Shown in pieces: positions 42,807 to 52,093 of a DNA stretch of 64,000 nt. The stretch lies in NCBI GenBank assembly GCA_016845105.1, contig JAERTF010000142.1, positions 1 to 64,000 of the forward strand, given 5' to 3'. The notes below the pieces were generated by a model that saw only the letters and a list, made by a program, of their open reading frames with translations, ran no database searches and was not told the origin of the DNA. The DNA comes from Bacteroidota bacterium (lineage in GTDB: Bacteria; Bacteroidota; Bacteroidia; Bacteroidales; F082). Positions within the stretch are counted from its first letter, which is position 1; each line of letters begins with the position of its first letter. The position numbers and the translations under genes are program-made.

Positions 42807-45065
42807 TTAAAAGGGCACACCAATATTTAATGCCCATGCATATTCATTTCGCTCATCACTTTTCGAAACAATAAGGCGTAATGGACCAATCCTTGAATTA
42901 TGTCCAATACCTATTTTCCAACCGCTAAACGTATTGTCTTCGAACTCATCTTCCGATTCAGAGATAATCTCTGCATAGTCTGCAAAAACCAATGCCTGCA
43001 CTCCCATTTCAAAGAACCAGTTTTGAAAGAACTTATATTGACCCCCAAGCCCAAGAATTAGAAAATTATCTGAAGACACGTAATTTGATCGAATTCCCAC
43101 ACAATTATATGAATTTGGACGGTTATTATAAGTGAAACCTCCCAAAAAGAATTTTTCTGTCAGAAATGCTTTTCCAGTTTGAATACCAAAAGTAATTTCG
43201 GGAATTATTGATATGCGCTTTTTAATTAGGAAAAACTGCTTATACTCGAAGGTAAACGTAGTTATTTGATCTGACAGGTTACCAAGGAATGATGTGGTAT
43301 CGCTTTTGTCAATATTTGCATTAAAAGATTGTTTGTAATTAATATCGAGGTATGTTCCCTTTGTTGGGAAAAAGGGATTGTCTAAAGTATTTATATTTAC
43401 CCTAAAAGCATAGTAACTAGTGTTATATAATACTTCGTTAAGGTTATAATAGATCTCCATGCCTTCTTTTAATTTTATTTTATTTAGCTGACGACCAATA
43501 CTGGCTTGAAACATAGTGTTTCTAAATGGCGACCAGCCAAGTCTAAAATTGAAGTCTGCATGTGAATACATATAATGCCCAAGGCTAATTGTGAGACTAT
43601 CTTCGGATATTATATCACGCATCTTATTTATCTGCATATATGTATTTAGAGATAATTCCAGCCTCCTCCTTTTTGTGGGGTAGTATTTGTAGTTTAAGCG
43701 CATTCTTGGATTTGTAGAAATCGAAAGATTTGCACTAGCTTTGGTGGATTTTAAAAACAAATCGTTATAAGCAACTCTAAATAATGCATTTGGCCCATAT
43801 GAATTATCATAATGTATTCCAATATTAAGATTTCCTCTGCTACCTTCTTCAACAATAAACACTAAAGTGGTCTTATCTCCTTCATTATCAAGTCTATATT
43901 TCACTTCTTTAAATTGCCATGATGCGTATATCTTTTTTACTCCTTGGTCAATATCAATGGCATTAATGTTTGATTCGTTTTCAAGTTGACTCATTTTGAT
44001 AATTGTCAGGCTATCAATTCGATTACTTCCCTCAACAGAAATATTGTTAATTCTTATTTTATTGGTAAATGCAGGTTGAATACCATCGTCTGTGACATCA
44101 TTTAATGTAGCAATCTGTTTAATCTTTATAAGAATCATGGAATCTCTGGCAGCTATTTCACCAGCCGAAATAATCTCACTTGCCTTATTAAAATTATCAA
44201 CACTATAATTGCTAAGATCTGGAACAATAAAAAGATCAGTCTTTTCAGCTTGTGATCTTGCGTCAACTATCCCCTGTACAGCTGAACTGCGTGCAAGTAT
44301 TTTAACCATCGATTTTAGGTCGTCTTTCTTTGGATTTTCTTCAAAACCAGTATATACACCAATTACTATGTCGGCACCCATATCAATACATTCCTGAACT
44401 GGAAAGTTTCTTACAACGCCACCATCAACTAATAGCAAAGTGTCTTTTTCTACAGGTGTAAAAACTGTTGGAATTGACATACTTGCTCTCATAGCCTCAG
44501 CAAGATTACCACTTTCAAATATATATGCCTGACCAGAAATAATATCTGTTGCCACACAACGATATGGAATAGGGTAGTCGTCAAAATCCGAAAATCTATT
44601 ACTCGACCAGGTAAGTTTCGAAAACAATGATTGTATTTTTTGCCCCTTTATCATTCCAGATGGCAGAGTTAGTTTTTCCGTTTTGCCAAATGCTAGTTTT
44701 AGTGGATATCCAGGGTAATCTTCTTTTTCAAAAATTGGAATATCTCTTAATGTAATCTTGTCTGTTAAAAGTTCGTTCCAATTGGCATTTGTAACTATAT
44801 CTTCAAGTTCATCTGCTGAGTATCCTAATGAATAAAGAGCAGCTACCAAAGAACCCATACTTGTTCCACTTATGTAATCTGGTTTTATACCGTACTCTTC
44901 AAAAACCTTAAGTACACCTATATGAGCGAATCCTTTGGCACCACCACCACTAAGCACCAGGCCTATTTTTGGAGTTGAGTCATCCGCCAGGTTTGATTTA
45001 TTTTGGGCTGTAGTACTATATGAAATTATAACTAGAAAAATAAAACTAAATGCTATTCGTGACAT
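42807..45065 (-). CDS. Patatin-like phospholipase with Omp85-type barrel
   Basis: A 752-residue outer-membrane lipase of the PlpD type. After the signal peptide, the patatin domain has GGGAKGFAHIG (oxyanion) near 37-47, GTSMGSL with the Ser nucleophile near 66-72, and DGGVVRNFP with the Asp near 216-224. A POTRA-like region follows (NISVEGSNRIDSLTII near 346-361), then a 16-strand Omp85-like barrel ending in IGVPF. In PlpD the barrel anchors or exports the lipase. Confidence 0.92.
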   Translation of the reverse strand: MSRIAFSFIFLVIISYSTTAQNKSNLADDSTPKIGLVLSGGGAKGFAHIGVLKVFEEYGIKPDYISGTSMGSLVAALYSLGYSADELEDIVTNANWNELLTDKITLRDIPIFEKEDYPGYPLKLAFGKTEKLTLPSGMIKGQKIQSLFSKLTWSSNRFSDFDDYPIPYRCVATDIISGQAYIFESGNLAEAMRASMSIPTVFTPVEKDTLLLVDGGVVRNFPVQECIDMGADIVIGVYTGFEENPKKDDLKSMVKILARSSAVQGIVDARSQAEKTDLFIVPDLSNYSVDNFNKASEIISAGEIAARDSMILIKIKQIATLNDVTDDGIQPAFTNKIRINNISVEGSNRIDSLTIIKMSQLENESNINAIDIDQGVKKIYASWQFKEVKYRLDNEGDKTTLVFIVEEGSRGNLNIGIHYDNSYGPNALFRVAYNDLFLKSTKASANLSISTNPRMRLNYKYYPTKRRRLELSLNTYMQINKMRDIISEDSLTISLGHYMYSHADFNFRLGWSPFRNTMFQASIGRQLNKIKLKEGMEIYYNLNEVLYNTSYYAFRVNINTLDNPFFPTKGTYLDINYKQSFNANIDKSDTTSFLGNLSDQITTFTFEYKQFFLIKKRISIIPEITFGIQTGKAFLTEKFFLGGFTYNNRPNSYNCVGIRSNYVSSDNFLILGLGGQYKFFQNWFFEMGVQALVFADYAEIISESEDEFEDNTFSGWKIGIGHNSRIGPLRLIVSKSDERNEYAWALNIGVPF

Positions 45066-45206
45066 TTTTCGGGATAATGATTTGTTTTAGCAATTGAGAG
45101 CTAAATTAATTAAAAAACAATATTCAAAAGAATTAAATCATCTCATTGTGGGTTGATGTGCTATATAATTATTTGTATTTTAGCGATAACTAAAAAAAAA
45201 TCAGCC

Positions 45207-46883
45207 ATGAAAAAGTTTATATTTCCAACGGTTGTTGCCTTGTTTTTAATAAACCTATTAACTGTGCAATACTCATGTAATAACAAGAATGATGATCCTG
45301 TTATTATTCCAATCGAGCTAGAAGTATCATTTCCATTTTTAACTTTAAAGCATAATCAATACTATAAAATTGATCACAATTCCCGAGCAATTGAAATGGT
45401 TTTTAATTATTTGATTGATGAGGGAACAGTACTTGGAAATATCGATTTATACGATAAAAATGGTTCAATTAGCCAACATTATGATTTGTTAGTAGATGGT
45501 AAAGTTGTATTTATTCTTTTTCATGACGACTTCTACCTTAATGGAGGATGGAAGTATGAAATTGATATATTACGAGGATTAAAATCCATTGAAGGATATG
45601 ATATGGGTGAGGCAGTAAAAGTACAATTAAGAACCACAGCTAAACATATCTCGGATGCCATAAATAAGGGTAAATGGAACAATGGAAATATTACCAGAAC
45701 CGCGGTTGCCTGTATAAGCGATATTCATTGTGGGGATCAAAGAGCAAATGATGGAAACTACTCTTGGTTTGGAGAAAACTCAGCTGCATTAACAAGTTTT
45801 ATGGAATATGTAAAAAACAATGAAAACATTAAAGAATTAGTCATTCTTGGTGACCTTTTCGATGAATGGATGGTTCCATATTATTTAGCTCCTTTTGATC
45901 CATCTATTGGTATTAGTAATTCGTCTGATTACTTCAAGGCCATATCAAATGCAACTCTTAATAAGCCAGTTTTTGATAAGATCAGAGAAATTATCTCGGC
46001 AGGTGAAATAGATGTTCTGTATGTTCCAGGTAATCATGACATGCTAATTACCCAAGACATTTTGGAAGAGATCTTACCAGGTATTATATGGAAAAGCGAT
46101 GCCGCTGGTCTTGGTAAATATTGGCCGAGTGATAAGATTGCTATGGAACATGGTCATAGGTATGATTTCTTTAATAGTCCTCAACCATTGGTTAACGAAG
46201 GACAGATTTTACCACCTGGATATTTTATAACCCGACTTTATGGATCTGGTCTTGCGAGTCGCACTCAAAAAAGTATTAAGGATGCCACAACTTCTGAATC
46301 GGATATTGAATTTTCAGCCGCTTGGGCATTGGCTACTACTTATGTTATATCAGATTTTAAAATGAATCGCGATACTCTTCAAATGGACTCAGCCAAAGTG
46401 GTAATGAGCGGTATTGATGGTTATACAGCTAACATGTCATTTGATGGCGCAAAGGAAATGTACGGAGCAAATATTGAATCGTTATGGCCACAAACACAGG
46501 TTGTTAATAAAGTGCCTGTTCCATTGGATGTTCTATTGGCAATAGTAAATGGGCATTATTTGTATGATGCAGCTTTGGAAGAGTATATTGTGGATTATAG
46601 TGGACCAAATCAACCAAAAATAGTTGCTTTTGGACATTCACATGAACCTAAGATTAAAGTGTATCCCACCGAAGACTATTATACTGGAATATATGCAAAT
46701 TCTGGGTCATGGCTCGATGCAGATCAGGCAAATGGGAAAAAAGTCCGTACTTTTCTAATTATAAGTCCAGCAACTTGGACAGGATCAGATCTCGATGTAG
46801 TTTCCCTATATCAGTATAACTCCACACCTTCAGGTGGATATTCACCAAGTCTTGTAAGTGAGGAAAATATTGAAAATAAATAA
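45207..46883 (+). CDS. Metallophosphoesterase lipoprotein
   Basis: A 558-residue lipoprotein from ATG 45207; the signal ends TVQYSC. The metallophosphoesterase core carries all metal motifs: SDIHCGD near 170, GDLFDEW near 217, PGNHDM near 280, GHRYD, and GHSHEP near 490. An N-terminal Ig-like domain of about 120 residues precedes it. It probably hydrolyses phosphoesters outside the cell. The track start at 45153 adds a hydrophobic stretch not consistent with a lipoprotein signal. Confidence 0.9.
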   Translation: MKKFIFPTVVALFLINLLTVQYSCNNKNDDPVIIPIELEVSFPFLTLKHNQYYKIDHNSRAIEMVFNYLIDEGTVLGNIDLYDKNGSISQHYDLLVDGKVVFILFHDDFYLNGGWKYEIDILRGLKSIEGYDMGEAVKVQLRTTAKHISDAINKGKWNNGNITRTAVACISDIHCGDQRANDGNYSWFGENSAALTSFMEYVKNNENIKELVILGDLFDEWMVPYYLAPFDPSIGISNSSDYFKAISNATLNKPVFDKIREIISAGEIDVLYVPGNHDMLITQDILEEILPGIIWKSDAAGLGKYWPSDKIAMEHGHRYDFFNSPQPLVNEGQILPPGYFITRLYGSGLASRTQKSIKDATTSESDIEFSAAWALATTYVISDFKMNRDTLQMDSAKVVMSGIDGYTANMSFDGAKEMYGANIESLWPQTQVVNKVPVPLDVLLAIVNGHYLYDAALEEYIVDYSGPNQPKIVAFGHSHEPKIKVYPTEDYYTGIYANSGSWLDADQANGKKVRTFLIISPATWTGSDLDVVSLYQYNSTPSGGYSPSLVSEENIENK

Positions 46884-46892
46884 CATCTTTTT

Positions 46893-47231
46893 ATGGAAGA
46901 TATATCATGGCTTGATTTCGATAAAGTTATAATGTGTTCGGGTACCATAGTTGATGTTATTGATTTTCCCCAGGCCAGAAAACCAGCCTATATCATTACA
47001 GTTGATTTTGGATCTAAAATCGGTGTTAAGAAATCAAGCGCCCAATTAACGGTTCATTACGAAAAAGAAGAACTTATAGGAAAACAGATTATCGGCGTTG
47101 TAAATTTTCCCATAAAACAAATAGGGCCAATTATGTCGGAGTTCCTAATAACCGGGATAATCGAAAATAACGGTAGTGTCGTGTTAGCAGTTCCTGATAA
47201 AAAAGTTGAAAATGGATTAAGATTGGGATGA
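46893..47231 (+). CDS. csaA: CsaA-type tRNA-binding protein
   Basis: A 112-residue OB-fold protein of the Trbp111/CsaA family, which binds tRNA and has been linked to protein export chaperoning. SWLDFDKVIMCSGTIVDVIDFPQARKPAYIITVDFG at 4-40 and GVKKSSAQLTVHY near 43-55 are the family blocks, with FPIKQIGPIMSEFL near 70-83. Its last half is duplicated just downstream as a 5'-truncated fragment. Confidence 0.92.
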   Translation: MEDISWLDFDKVIMCSGTIVDVIDFPQARKPAYIITVDFGSKIGVKKSSAQLTVHYEKEELIGKQIIGVVNFPIKQIGPIMSEFLITGIIENNGSVVLAVPDKKVENGLRLG

Positions 47232-47237
47232 GGTCAA

Positions 47238-47320
47238 AGAAACAAGAATCAAGAGTCAAGAATCAAGACATACAGCATAACCTGATATCTTGACTCCTGT
47301 TTCTTTACTCTTGTATCCTG
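47238..47320. repeat. Palindromic intergenic repeat, copy 1
   Basis: caagaatcaagagtcaag... pairs imperfectly with gactcctgtttctttactc and neighbours, forming an AAGAGTCAAG-type hairpin. It ends the first tandem unit. Confidence 0.75.
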
Positions 47321-47323
47321 TCT

Positions 47324-47494
47324 GAAAAAGAAGAACTTATAGGAAAACAGATTATTGGTGTTGTAAACTTTCCCATAAAACAAATAGGGCCAATTATTTC
47401 GGAATTCCTAGTTACCGGACTAATCGAAAATAACGATAGTGTCGTATTAGCTGTTCCTGACAAAAAAGTTGAAAATGGATTAAGATTGGGATAA
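47324..47494 (+). pseudogene. csaA 3' fragment (truncated copy)
   Basis: Encodes the C-terminal 56 residues of CsaA (EKEELIGKQIIG to GLRLG) and its stop. There is no ATG in frame, and a TGA lies 33 bases upstream, so it is not a complete gene. Eight codon changes against the intact copy are silent and four are conservative, which points to divergence under protein-level constraint before truncation. Confidence 0.88.
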
Positions 47495-47500
47495 GTTCAG

Positions 47501-47590
47501 GGAATCAAGAATTAAGAGTCAAGAATCAAGACATACAGCATAACCTGATATCTTGACTCCTGTTTCTTGACTCTTGTATCCTGACTCTTT
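47501..47590. repeat. Palindromic intergenic repeat, copy 2
   Basis: A second copy of the AAGAGTCAAG-type hairpin, closing the second tandem unit just before the msrA stop. Nearly identical to copy 1 apart from a few bases. Confidence 0.75.
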
Positions 47591-47599
47591 TATCTTTAA

Positions 47600-48226
47600 T
47601 CACTTAAGTATATCCTTAAACACTTTCTCAAATTTTTTAACCTTTGGAGTTATTACAAATGAACAGTAAGAGTTTGTAGGATTATTTTCGTAGTAGTCGT
47701 TATGATAATCTTCTGCAGGGTAAAATTCATCAAATTTTACAATCTCAGTAACAATTGGATCGTCCCAAATGCCGGCCGATTGCAATTTCGACATGTATTT
47801 TTTGGCAAGTTTTTCCTGTTCACTATCGTGATAAAAAATAACAGATCTATATTGAGTTCCCACATCAGCACCTTGGCGATTTAAAGTTGTTGGGTTATGT
47901 GTCTTCCAAAACACTTCCAATAGAGTCTCAAAAGAAACAACCTCGGGGTTATATGTAATATTGGTTACTTCTGCATGACCAGTAGTTCCAGAAATAACAT
48001 CCTTATAAGATGGATTTTTTTTATGACCTCCTGAAAATCCAGGTTCAACTTTAATCACACCTTCTATTCTATCAAAAATGGCTTCGGTACACCAAAAACA
48101 TCCTGATCCAAGTGTTGCGACTTTTATATTCATATCAATTTTGCTTTTTTGTTGTGAAAATACTTGTTGGTGTTGGATAACAAACACTGTTAACATTAGA
48201 ATACTTACTATTTTAATAGTTTTCAT
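47600..48226 (-). CDS. msrA: Exported peptide-methionine (S)-S-oxide reductase
   Basis: Repairs methionine-S-sulfoxide in proteins. The 208-residue protein has a signal peptide (1-24, VFSQQ), so it acts in the periplasm. GSGCFWCTEAIF near 41-52 holds the catalytic Cys43; the resolving Cys is likely the one in SYCSFVI. A TATATTTG -7 element ends only 4 nt before the ATG, so the mRNA may be leaderless, or the internal ATG at 48133 may be used for a cytoplasmic form. Confidence 0.92.
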   Translation of the reverse strand: MKTIKIVSILMLTVFVIQHQQVFSQQKSKIDMNIKVATLGSGCFWCTEAIFDRIEGVIKVEPGFSGGHKKNPSYKDVISGTTGHAEVTNITYNPEVVSFETLLEVFWKTHNPTTLNRQGADVGTQYRSVIFYHDSEQEKLAKKYMSKLQSAGIWDDPIVTEIVKFDEFYPAEDYHNDYYENNPTNSYCSFVITPKVKKFEKVFKDILK

Positions 48227-48230
48227 AGTG

Positions 48231-48238
48231 CAAATATA
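48231..48238 (-). promoter_or_regulatory. -7 promoter element of msrA
   Basis: CAAATATA reads TATATTTG on the minus strand, immediately before the ATG (4 nt). A leaderless transcript would follow. Confidence 0.5.
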
Positions 48239-48306
48239 TCAGTTGCCACTATGCATAAATTATATTAACAAAGTTTTAACTATTGTTTTGGGAAAGAAGA
48301 TTGAAA

Positions 48307-48891
48307 CTAAATCAGGATTAATTTTTTTCCGTAGATGAGTTCTTCTATTTCAGGTGCTGGTCCCAAAAACTGATCTCTAAAACCATTCATTTCATCAGTG
48401 GTTTTCTCCGAAAGCAGTTCTGCCATTTGTTTCATTGCAGTTTCACCAATTATTATTGGTGGTGTATTCATGATTAGTTGAGGACCTTTAAATTGCGCAA
48501 CAATCTGATACTCTTTCATGTCACTTATCTCATTGCCTTCGAAAAAGCATTTTGAAAGCCAGTTATCCATATCAAAATTATTCATGTCTAGAACAATTGG
48601 CTGAGGTCCTTTTTTGGTCATCACTTCACCGTAGTATTTTTGAAGACTCTGGAGTGATTCTTCTGACATGGATTTTTGCATTTTGGTATGGCAATCCTGA
48701 CAAATAGCAAACTCGTATATTGTAGATGAGAAATCGTGTCCTTCATAATTGCGCAATGCTTTCTCAACTACGTAAGGTACATCGTTTTCTAGTAAATATT
48801 TGTTACAAACATTACAATTTTCAAATGGCTCATCTGATACATCAGAAAAGAAACGTTGCGGAATGGCTATGGAGAACTCTTTGTTATTCAT
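48307..48891 (-). CDS. Cys-pair (zinc-ribbon-like) protein of unknown function
   Basis: A 194-residue cytoplasmic protein I do not recognise. CNVCNKYLL near 27-35 and ICQDCHTKM near 65-73 form two CxxC knuckles typical of a zinc ribbon. The C-terminal half is helical and acidic. The track TTG start at 48912 is rejected: that codon lies in a TATTTTTG -7 element. ATG 48891 gives MNNKEFSIAIPQRFF. No partner is evident; its neighbours are msrA and the PKD gene. Confidence 0.7.
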   Translation of the reverse strand: MNNKEFSIAIPQRFFSDVSDEPFENCNVCNKYLLENDVPYVVEKALRNYEGHDFSSTIYEFAICQDCHTKMQKSMSEESLQSLQKYYGEVMTKKGPQPIVLDMNNFDMDNWLSKCFFEGNEISDMKEYQIVAQFKGPQLIMNTPPIIIGETAMKQMAELLSEKTTDEMNGFRDQFLGPAPEIEELIYGKKLILI

Positions 48892-48909
48892 TTGTACTTG
48901 TTGCAAATA

Positions 48910-48917
48910 CAAAAATA
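48910..48917 (-). promoter_or_regulatory. -7 promoter element of the Cys-pair protein gene
   Basis: CAAAAATA reads TATTTTTG on the minus strand, a perfect match. It decides against the TTG start. Confidence 0.5.
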
Positions 48918-48961
48918 AAATAAAATCAAATAGTATGAAGCAACTAAAAAATTATTGAACT

Positions 48962-51946
48962 CTAATTAATCACAATTTCATTGGTTCCAATAAGCTTACC
49001 ATTGCAACTCACGATTACCACATATAGTCCTTTTCCCCAATTTCTTACATTTATACTTGTATTGTGTGATTTTAGATTTTCGTATTGATAAACACAGTTT
49101 CCCAGTGAGTTATATACTTTAATATCAACTATATTATTTGAATTGAATGAAGTTGATATATTTACTATAGTGCTTGTAGGGTTAGGGTAAATACAAATTT
49201 CTTTACCTTCATTAAAATTAATTTCGTTAATTTCAGTGAGCAAATAACAAAAGCATTTATCACAATCGGGATTATCTATAAACAACGGGTTACCATTTTG
49301 TTTAAAACAGGCTAAGCTATATGAATCACCGTTTGTTGCAATGTCGGTTATAATTGGGTTTAGTAGCCCAAACCATGTAGTACTTCCAACTCCTTCAACC
49401 CAAGTCTCGTTCATAATTTGACCTTGTAAATACCATCTTGTATGGTAATTATTATCCAAAAGTAGTGTAGAGTCTTTATTCGTAACTACTTTGAAGTGAT
49501 CCTGTTCTTCGAAAACAGCATTCCCATTGGCAACATGCCCGCCCACATTATACCAAATTGTATCTCCCACATCAACTGAAAAATCATAGAGGATTGTTTC
49601 GGGTAGTTCGGGTAATTTTAAATATACCTTATCATTAGTAGTTCGGATTGCCCCAGAATAAATTGCATTATCCATTGATAATGTAGAATCATATAGTTCA
49701 TATAATTTTGAATAAACAAATGATGTGTCCTTTGTATTGCTTATGGTTGTATCTCCAATTAGTCCGAATCTAAACCTCCATTCTTGAGTCCCGAATGAAT
49801 AACCCAGGGTATTCCAAATCGATAAACTATCTGGAAAAACAGGTGGAGTGATTATTTGTATCAGAGTTGTATCAGTATTAGTACATCCATTTATATCGAC
49901 TACATTAAGTGTTACATCATATGTGTTGTAATACTGATATGAATGAATTGGATTTTGTAACGTTGATGTATTTCCGTCGTTAAAATCATATAACCAGGAA
50001 GTTATACTATCGATCGAACTTCCATAAAACTGGATTGGAGTATTTGTTGTTGTTGTTGTTAGACTTGCACTTAAACTAATATCAGGCAATGCATTTATAC
50101 TTACAAAGTGAGAAGTATAATCAGTGCACCCATCAATATCTATTACAGATAGTTCAACCTCATATACATCAATGGATGGAAATGTATGTAAAATTGTATT
50201 ATGAATAGTGGTTTCCAATGGGCTACCATCATTAAAATTCCAAGTATAACTAATTATGGAATCACTTTGTGGCGCATAAGTTGCTGTGAATAAAGTAGGA
50301 AGGCCAAAGCAATCATTTGTGGTTGTAAAGTCGATATTAATTTCTTCAAGTAAGCATATTTGTGTTATAGAATCAGTACATCCATCAAAGTTAGTAACAA
50401 CCAGGACTACATTATAACTTCCAGGTGAACTAAAAAGATGTGTTGGATTTTGATTAGTTGAAGTATCATTTGTTCCAGATGCTGGATCTCCGAAATCCCA
50501 ATACCATGAGGTGATGGCAGACCCACCATTTTGAGTGCTTAAATCAGTAAACAACACTGGATCATCTGTACACCCTATTTGATAAGTATACCCTGCTATT
50601 GGTCCGGGGGTAATTGTTAAAGAGTTCTGTGAACTACTGGTGCAACTATCTGAGTTAGTAATCGATAAAGCAACAATATATGTACCTGAATTCGAATAGA
50701 TATGACTGACATTCGGGTTGTTAGGATATGTAACTGTTTGTGATGTACCATCACCAAAATCCCAATGCCATTCTGTTATATATCCTGTAGGTGTTGTACT
50801 ATTATCGGTAAATTGCACTGAGTTACCAGTGCATGCTGGTGTATCAGAGGAGAATGCAGAGACGGGAGGAAGGTTTATGGTAATTTGTTTTACCAAAGTA
50901 TTTGTTGTAGATGTAGTATCTATAATTGTTAAAGATACATCATAGGTGCCAGTTGCAGTATATATATGTGTAGGTTCCATTTCTGTGGAAGTTCCTCCAT
51001 CTCCAAACAACCATGACCAGCTTAAAACTGCAGGGATATCAGTAGGTGGGCTAAGCACCGTAAATTGCACGGGTTCTCCTTCGCACCCATAATTCCAGGT
51101 AAAGTCAAGAGCTGGAACATCAGTAACAGACACTTGATGAATAATAGTATTATCACACCCATTAATATCTGTTACTGTTAACTCTACATTGAATGTTCCT
51201 GTTGTGGCAAATGTGTGAGATGCATTCTGTGTGGTTGCAAAGTTACCATCATCAAAGTCCCAATACCAGGTTGTTATTGTATTTCCAGATGTTCCAAAAA
51301 AGTCCGTTTGATCCCCTAATGAAGTAGGTTCCGGATTCCATGTAAAAAATACAGTGGGCAGTTCAAAGGTTTGAACTGAATAAGACACAGTGTCGGTGCA
51401 TACATACCCTGTCGAGTCAGCTCGTACCACAAGGCTTACATTATAGATTCCTGGTGAGCTGTAAATATGTGATGGGTTTTGTATAGAGCTAGTAAATCCA
51501 TCTCCGAAATCCCAGTTCCATTCAATGATGAAATAACCAGTGGGAGCAGTACTTAGGTCACTGAATAATATCATACTACATGTTTGATTTGAATATGAGA
51601 AGTCAGCACCTGGAGCAGGTAAAATTAATGTTGGGTGAGATGCCTGAGAGCTGCAACCAGTAGTAGTTAAAATGGTTAATGTTACATTATAGTTTCCCGA
51701 TGACAGGTAAGTATGGACCGGGTTTTGCAGATTTGATGTATTTCCATCACCGAAGTCCCAGTTCCATGTTGAAACCACAGAAACATTAGTTGTTATTGTA
51801 TCTACTTCGAATAGAATTTCAGAGTCGATACAAGCAACTGAATTTGATGTGAAGTCAACGGGGCATTGAGCACTTGAGTTAATATTAACAAAAAATAATA
51901 TTAAAAAAGCAGCTATAATAATCTGCCATTTGCTTTGCTTTTTCAT
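48962..51946 (-). CDS. Eight-PKD secreted protein with type IX sorting domain
   Basis: A 994-residue secreted protein. After a signal peptide (1-25) eight PKD domains follow, each with a WxWDFGDG-type core (STWNWDFGDG, EWNWDFGDG, TWYWDFDDG, SWSWLFGDG and so on) and a terminal 'GxYxVxLxV' strand. About residues 690-920 are a beta-rich region of unknown family. The end, CIYPNPTSTIVNISTSF...GLYVVIVSCNGK, is a T9SS type A sorting domain, so the protein is exported by the type IX system and surface-anchored. Adhesion or polymer binding is a reasonable guess. Confidence 0.9.
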   Translation of the reverse strand: MKKQSKWQIIIAAFLILFFVNINSSAQCPVDFTSNSVACIDSEILFEVDTITTNVSVVSTWNWDFGDGNTSNLQNPVHTYLSSGNYNVTLTILTTTGCSSQASHPTLILPAPGADFSYSNQTCSMILFSDLSTAPTGYFIIEWNWDFGDGFTSSIQNPSHIYSSPGIYNVSLVVRADSTGYVCTDTVSYSVQTFELPTVFFTWNPEPTSLGDQTDFFGTSGNTITTWYWDFDDGNFATTQNASHTFATTGTFNVELTVTDINGCDNTIIHQVSVTDVPALDFTWNYGCEGEPVQFTVLSPPTDIPAVLSWSWLFGDGGTSTEMEPTHIYTATGTYDVSLTIIDTTSTTNTLVKQITINLPPVSAFSSDTPACTGNSVQFTDNSTTPTGYITEWHWDFGDGTSQTVTYPNNPNVSHIYSNSGTYIVALSITNSDSCTSSSQNSLTITPGPIAGYTYQIGCTDDPVLFTDLSTQNGGSAITSWYWDFGDPASGTNDTSTNQNPTHLFSSPGSYNVVLVVTNFDGCTDSITQICLLEEINIDFTTTNDCFGLPTLFTATYAPQSDSIISYTWNFNDGSPLETTIHNTILHTFPSIDVYEVELSVIDIDGCTDYTSHFVSINALPDISLSASLTTTTTNTPIQFYGSSIDSITSWLYDFNDGNTSTLQNPIHSYQYYNTYDVTLNVVDINGCTNTDTTLIQIITPPVFPDSLSIWNTLGYSFGTQEWRFRFGLIGDTTISNTKDTSFVYSKLYELYDSTLSMDNAIYSGAIRTTNDKVYLKLPELPETILYDFSVDVGDTIWYNVGGHVANGNAVFEEQDHFKVVTNKDSTLLLDNNYHTRWYLQGQIMNETWVEGVGSTTWFGLLNPIITDIATNGDSYSLACFKQNGNPLFIDNPDCDKCFCYLLTEINEINFNEGKEICIYPNPTSTIVNISTSFNSNNIVDIKVYNSLGNCVYQYENLKSHNTSINVRNWGKGLYVVIVSCNGKLIGTNEIVIN

Positions 51947-52035
51947 TTTGTTTTTAGAATTAGGTTTATTTGACTACATATGCGATTTTCAAAGATATGA
52001 ATAAATTTCTTAGATTTTAATAAATAGAAGAATAC

Positions 52036-52069
52036 TTGGACTATCCATTACTGAAAAGTATTAATTTTG
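52036..52069 (+). promoter_or_regulatory. Promoter of the DUF3127-EamA operon
   Basis: TTG at 52036-52038 and TAATTTTG at 52062-52069, spacing 23 nt, 24 bases before the ATG. Confidence 0.5.
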
Positions 52070-52093
52070 ATTTCAAAATAAAATAATGTTATT

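Larger units (their letters stand above)
47061..47586. repeat. 263-bp tandem direct repeat (csaA 3' half plus hairpin)
   Basis: Bases 47061-47323 recur at 47324-47586 with no gap; period 263. Each unit holds the last 57 codons of csaA, the stop and a palindromic tail. Coding identity is about 92%, and the palindrome is also conserved. Confidence 0.93.

Noticed and set aside
45153-45206. Track start of the metallophosphoesterase
   Set aside because: The lipoprotein signal starts at ATG 45207; the upstream codons are not part of it.
47324-47494. Second csaA copy as a functional gene
   Set aside because: No in-frame start and an upstream stop; only the C-terminal half is encoded.
48962-51946. 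DNA repeat array or CRISPR in the PKD gene
   Set aside because: The repeats are protein domains with diverged DNA, all in one reading frame; there are no equal short repeats with spacers.
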